Of a stretch of 64,000 nt of DNA, positions 61,561-64,000 are shown piece by piece. Within the stretch, counting starts at the first letter, position 1; every line of letters starts with the position of its first letter. A program made the position numbers and the translations under genes. The stretch is from Acidovorax radicis N35 (GTDB lineage Bacteria; Pseudomonadota; Gammaproteobacteria; Burkholderiales; Burkholderiaceae_C), in NCBI RefSeq assembly GCF_000204195.1, contig NZ_AFBG01000022.1:248001-312000 (forward strand), given 5' to 3'. The notes under the pieces were generated by a model, which saw only the letters and a list, made by a program, of their open reading frames with translations, made no database searches and was not told the DNA's origin.

Positions 61561-63807
61561 ATGGAAAAAAGCGTCATCTTCCGCGACCGCCAAGAGCTGC
61601 AGGCCGCCGACCTCAACAACACCCAGGCCTGGGGCGACGAAGCGCGCCGACACCTGGTGACGGACGCCCTCACGTCCGAGCGCCAGTTCACGGGCCTCAC
61701 CGTGTCCGCGCGCAGTGCCACCGAACTGGAGATCGCCGTGGGTCGGCTGTATGACGGCCCCACGGGCAAGGTGTACGCGCTGGACGCGGCGCAGGTGCAT
61801 TCGGTGTTCGCCATGCTGCCCCTGCAGGATCAGAAGTGGGTGGCCGTCAGCGTGTTCGGCGTCGAAGAAGACACCGACATTCAGCCGCGTGATATGTTGA
61901 TCGACCTGCAGACCCGCGAAGTGGAACCCGAGGCCGTGGCCATGCAGCGCCGCCGCGTGGCTACCGTGCACATCGCCCAGGGCCTGGAGTCTCCGACCCC
62001 CGAGCGGCCCGAGCCACCAACGGGCTATACGCTGATCGCCCATGTGCGCCTGTCGCCCACGGGCGTGCAAGAGGTGGTACTGGCCGAAGGCCGCCGCCTG
62101 CCCAACCTGCAGCGCGTGGATGCCCGCGTGCGCACGGCGGAGGGCTGGATTCTGGCGGCCGAGCCACGCATTGCCCACATCATGAGCGACATCGCGGGCC
62201 TGGCCTCCGACCTGGCCACCCGCGCCAGCCTGGAGCATGTGTCCCAGCTGGGCGTGGACATGGCCAAGCTCAAGGAGCGCATGGAAATCCCCGACGACTA
62301 CGTGTTCTACGGGTCCGACCACTTTCTGGACGCCGACGAAAGCGACCCCGCCCACGCGGGCTACAGCGCCGACACGTTCGAGGGCATCCGCCCGGCTATC
62401 GCCGCCCAGCAGACCGGCGCCCTGTCGCTGCTCAACCCCATGGACCCCGAGGCCCGCACCAGCGCGGCCGGGCTGATGCTGCCGGCCTATGAGGAAGTCA
62501 CCCGGCTGCGCATGGAAACCCGGGCGGGCGAGCTGGCCATCAACCAATACCAGTACCAGACCCTGAACGCGGTGCAAAAGACCCTGAGCCGTGAGCGCGT
62601 GCGCACCGGTGAAACGCTCACCTACTGCACCAACAGCGCCTTCTGGAAAAGTGGCGTGTACGACCCGGTCACCGGCATCCTGCGCCGGGGCGATGAAGTG
62701 TGGACGGTGGACCCGGCTGACCAAGCGCGCGCCAACATCGACCACCAGTTCCTGCGCGTCACGCGCATGTGGGTGGACCGCTGGGAAGAACCCTATTGGG
62801 ACATGGTGACCACCAACTACGTGGTGCAGGGTTCCGTGCTCGCGCAAACCGTGCTGATGGCGCAAACCGGCTGGCTCATCAGCGTTGAAATCTTTGTGAC
62901 CAGCGCCGACGCGGCCGGGGGCCTCACCGTGCTGGTGACCGAGGCCGCCCTGGGCCAGCCCGATATGGAAAAGGTGCTTTCCCGCGCCACCCTGGCGCCG
63001 GGTGCCGTCACGGCCGGGTGGCTCAAGGTGGCCTTGCCCGACCCCCTGCTGGTGGAGGCCGGTAAGCGCTATGCCGTGGCGCTGGTGACCGGCGCTGGCC
63101 ACCGCGTGGGCTTCACCGAGGGCACGGAATACACCCAGGGCATCCTGATGTACACCCAGGACGGCGCCTACTTCACCCAGGCGGCAGAGCGCGACCTGAT
63201 GTTGCGGCTCAACTTTGCCCGGTTCGTATCGCCGCGCGCGGTGGTGCAGATGCAGCCGCTGCAGCTGGCCGGCGGCGTGCAAGAGCTGGACATGCTCTAT
63301 GACAGCGCCGTGCCGGCCGGTTGCCGCCTGGTGTGGGAATACCAGACGGGCGGCCTGTGGCGCCCCGTCACGCCCGACACCGCGCCCGCGTTCGGTGGCG
63401 CGGCCCTGGTGCCGTTGCGCGCGGTGTTCATCGGCACCCAGGACTTGATGCCCGCCGTTCGCCCTGGCAATGCCCAGGTCACGGTGCGCCGCCGTGGCAC
63501 CACGTTCGTGCACGTCAGCAGCGACCGCGTGCTGGGCACGCCGTCCAAGAACATCCGCGTGCGTTTGCTGCTGGAAGATTTCGGAACCGATGTGGCCCAG
63601 ACGGTCGATTGCCGCCTGATCGTGGGCGGCGTCACGGTGGCCGCCACCACCAACCGCGATGAAGTGGTGGACGGCCGCAGCCGCTGGCGCGAGTTCCGAT
63701 TCACCCTGGCCGCCAATACCGGCGCGTACCGCATCCGCATCGACGGCGCGGGCGTGACGGGCGCCCACCCCTGGCACGTGGCCGAGCGCTACGACCTGGC
63801 GCTGTAA
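61561..63807 (+). CDS. Large phage tail/baseplate-associated protein (748 aa)
   Basis: The protein sits where P2 has the tail fibre H, but it lacks collagen-like or fibre repeats. The start MEKSVIFRDRQELQAADLNN and the segment LQRVDARVRTAEGWILAAEPRIAHIMSDIAGLASDLATR suggest a DUF4815-type tail protein, which binds between baseplate and adhesin; this is a tentative match. A heptad-rich helix (VDMAKLKERMEI) and a C-terminal beta-rich domain (about residues 420-748) follow. It probably acts in receptor recognition. No frameshift or truncation is seen. Confidence 0.65.
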   Translation: MEKSVIFRDRQELQAADLNNTQAWGDEARRHLVTDALTSERQFTGLTVSARSATELEIAVGRLYDGPTGKVYALDAAQVHSVFAMLPLQDQKWVAVSVFGVEEDTDIQPRDMLIDLQTREVEPEAVAMQRRRVATVHIAQGLESPTPERPEPPTGYTLIAHVRLSPTGVQEVVLAEGRRLPNLQRVDARVRTAEGWILAAEPRIAHIMSDIAGLASDLATRASLEHVSQLGVDMAKLKERMEIPDDYVFYGSDHFLDADESDPAHAGYSADTFEGIRPAIAAQQTGALSLLNPMDPEARTSAAGLMLPAYEEVTRLRMETRAGELAINQYQYQTLNAVQKTLSRERVRTGETLTYCTNSAFWKSGVYDPVTGILRRGDEVWTVDPADQARANIDHQFLRVTRMWVDRWEEPYWDMVTTNYVVQGSVLAQTVLMAQTGWLISVEIFVTSADAAGGLTVLVTEAALGQPDMEKVLSRATLAPGAVTAGWLKVALPDPLLVEAGKRYAVALVTGAGHRVGFTEGTEYTQGILMYTQDGAYFTQAAERDLMLRLNFARFVSPRAVVQMQPLQLAGGVQELDMLYDSAVPAGCRLVWEYQTGGLWRPVTPDTAPAFGGAALVPLRAVFIGTQDLMPAVRPGNAQVTVRRRGTTFVHVSSDRVLGTPSKNIRVRLLLEDFGTDVAQTVDCRLIVGGVTVAATTNRDEVVDGRSRWREFRFTLAANTGAYRIRIDGAGVTGAHPWHVAERYDLAL

Positions 63808-63818
63808 GCGGGGCCGAC

Positions 63819-64000
63819 ATGCCAAAACGATTCGAGGCATACCGCATGCGCGACGGCGTGACGCCGTTGTCCGAGGACTTCTTCAATGGGGTCTTCGGAG
63901 ATATCGACAACCGCATTGCAGAACTGGAAGCGCGCCGGGCCGACCTGCAGGGCGTGGTCGATGAGCTGACCAAGTTTGGCTTGGCCCGCATCGACACGCT
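63819..64000 (+). CDS. Phage tail-region gene, cut by window edge
   Basis: About 60 residues are present: MPKRFEAYRMRDGVTPLSEDFFNGVFGDIDNRIAELE followed by a helical segment. This is 11 bp after the large tail gene on the same strand. The start resembles the N-terminus of tail-fibre proteins with a leading baseplate-binding part, but too little is seen to name it. Confidence 0.55.
   Translation, partial: MPKRFEAYRMRDGVTPLSEDFFNGVFGDIDNRIAELEARRADLQGVVDELTKFGLARIDT

Larger units (their letters stand above)
44878..64000. mobile_element. P2-like prophage, left part (continues past the window)
   Basis: Starting at a tRNA 3' fragment, the region holds cargo genes (SRAP, umuD, umuC, KAP NTPase) and then structural genes in the P2 order Q, P (minus), O, N, M, L, X, lysis, R, S, V, W, J, I (plus). 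The polarity of the tRNA fragment predicts that the intact tRNA and the other end lie to the right. Integrase, repressor and replication genes are not in the window; all structural genes seen are open, so the prophage may be complete. Confidence 0.88.

Noticed and set aside
61552-63840. Long minus-strand frame opposite the large tail gene
   Set aside because: It mirrors the codon pattern of the plus-strand gene, which has operon context and family-like segments.

Overview
The window looks like a chromosome segment of a GC-rich betaproteobacterium of the order Burkholderiales, most probably family Comamonadaceae (Acidovorax-like). The reasons are the gene content (phasin, a Bug-family binding protein, folC-dedD-cvpA-purF order), the codon use, and many copies of a short intergenic dyad repeat with AGCGCTT...AAGCGCT arms that I associate with that family. 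This is an inference; no 16S rRNA gene is present.

Positions 1-32900 are ordinary chromosome. In order they hold a partial histone-deacetylase-family gene; a phasin with two operator-like sites; an iron-type periplasmic binding protein; a short-chain dehydrogenase; a minus-strand unit gltX-tRNA-Ala-tRNA-Glu-tRNA-Asp; a minus-strand run folC-SPOR-cvpA-purF; ppnP and argG; a LuxR-type regulator; a secreted repeat protein; murB and yajQ; a retropepsin-like gene broken by a frameshift; a degenerate HD-GYP protein; plsY, ybaK, a LysR regulator with a Bug protein and an M20 peptidase; an aldo/keto reductase and an alpha/beta hydrolase; prfB with its programmed frameshift; a HAD phosphatase; pepN and fbp.

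Positions 32901-36102 hold tRNA-Thr(CGT) with a 3.1-kb element inserted at its 3' end, bounded by a 48-bp direct repeat. It encodes only a tyrosine integrase, a replication initiator of the filamentous-phage type and two small coupled ORFs, with no coat or assembly genes. Two adjacent hairpins inside the 5' end of rep are a candidate rolling-circle origin. I consider this satellite-like element the most interesting novelty in the window.

Positions 36285-43521 are a minus-strand nitrite-assimilation cluster: nirB, nirD, a nitrate-sensing ANTAR antiterminator, a formate/nitrite transporter preceded by a hairpin-rich leader with an intrinsic terminator, and a fused PP2C phosphatase/Ser-Thr kinase. 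An SSB-like gene and a small charged ORF follow.

From 44878 to the window end lies a P2-like prophage whose left boundary is a 3' fragment of a tRNA gene (probably tRNA-Pro). Its left end carries cargo: an SRAP protein and umuD/umuC around one SOS box, then an AT-rich KAP-family NTPase that could be a defence gene. Then come the P2-order genes Q and P (minus) and O-N-M-L-X-lysis-R-S-V-W-J-I (plus), a large tail gene and a partial gene at the edge. Integrase, immunity and replication genes are not in the window and are expected to the right. A shared dyad upstream of P/O and of V probably marks the late promoters.
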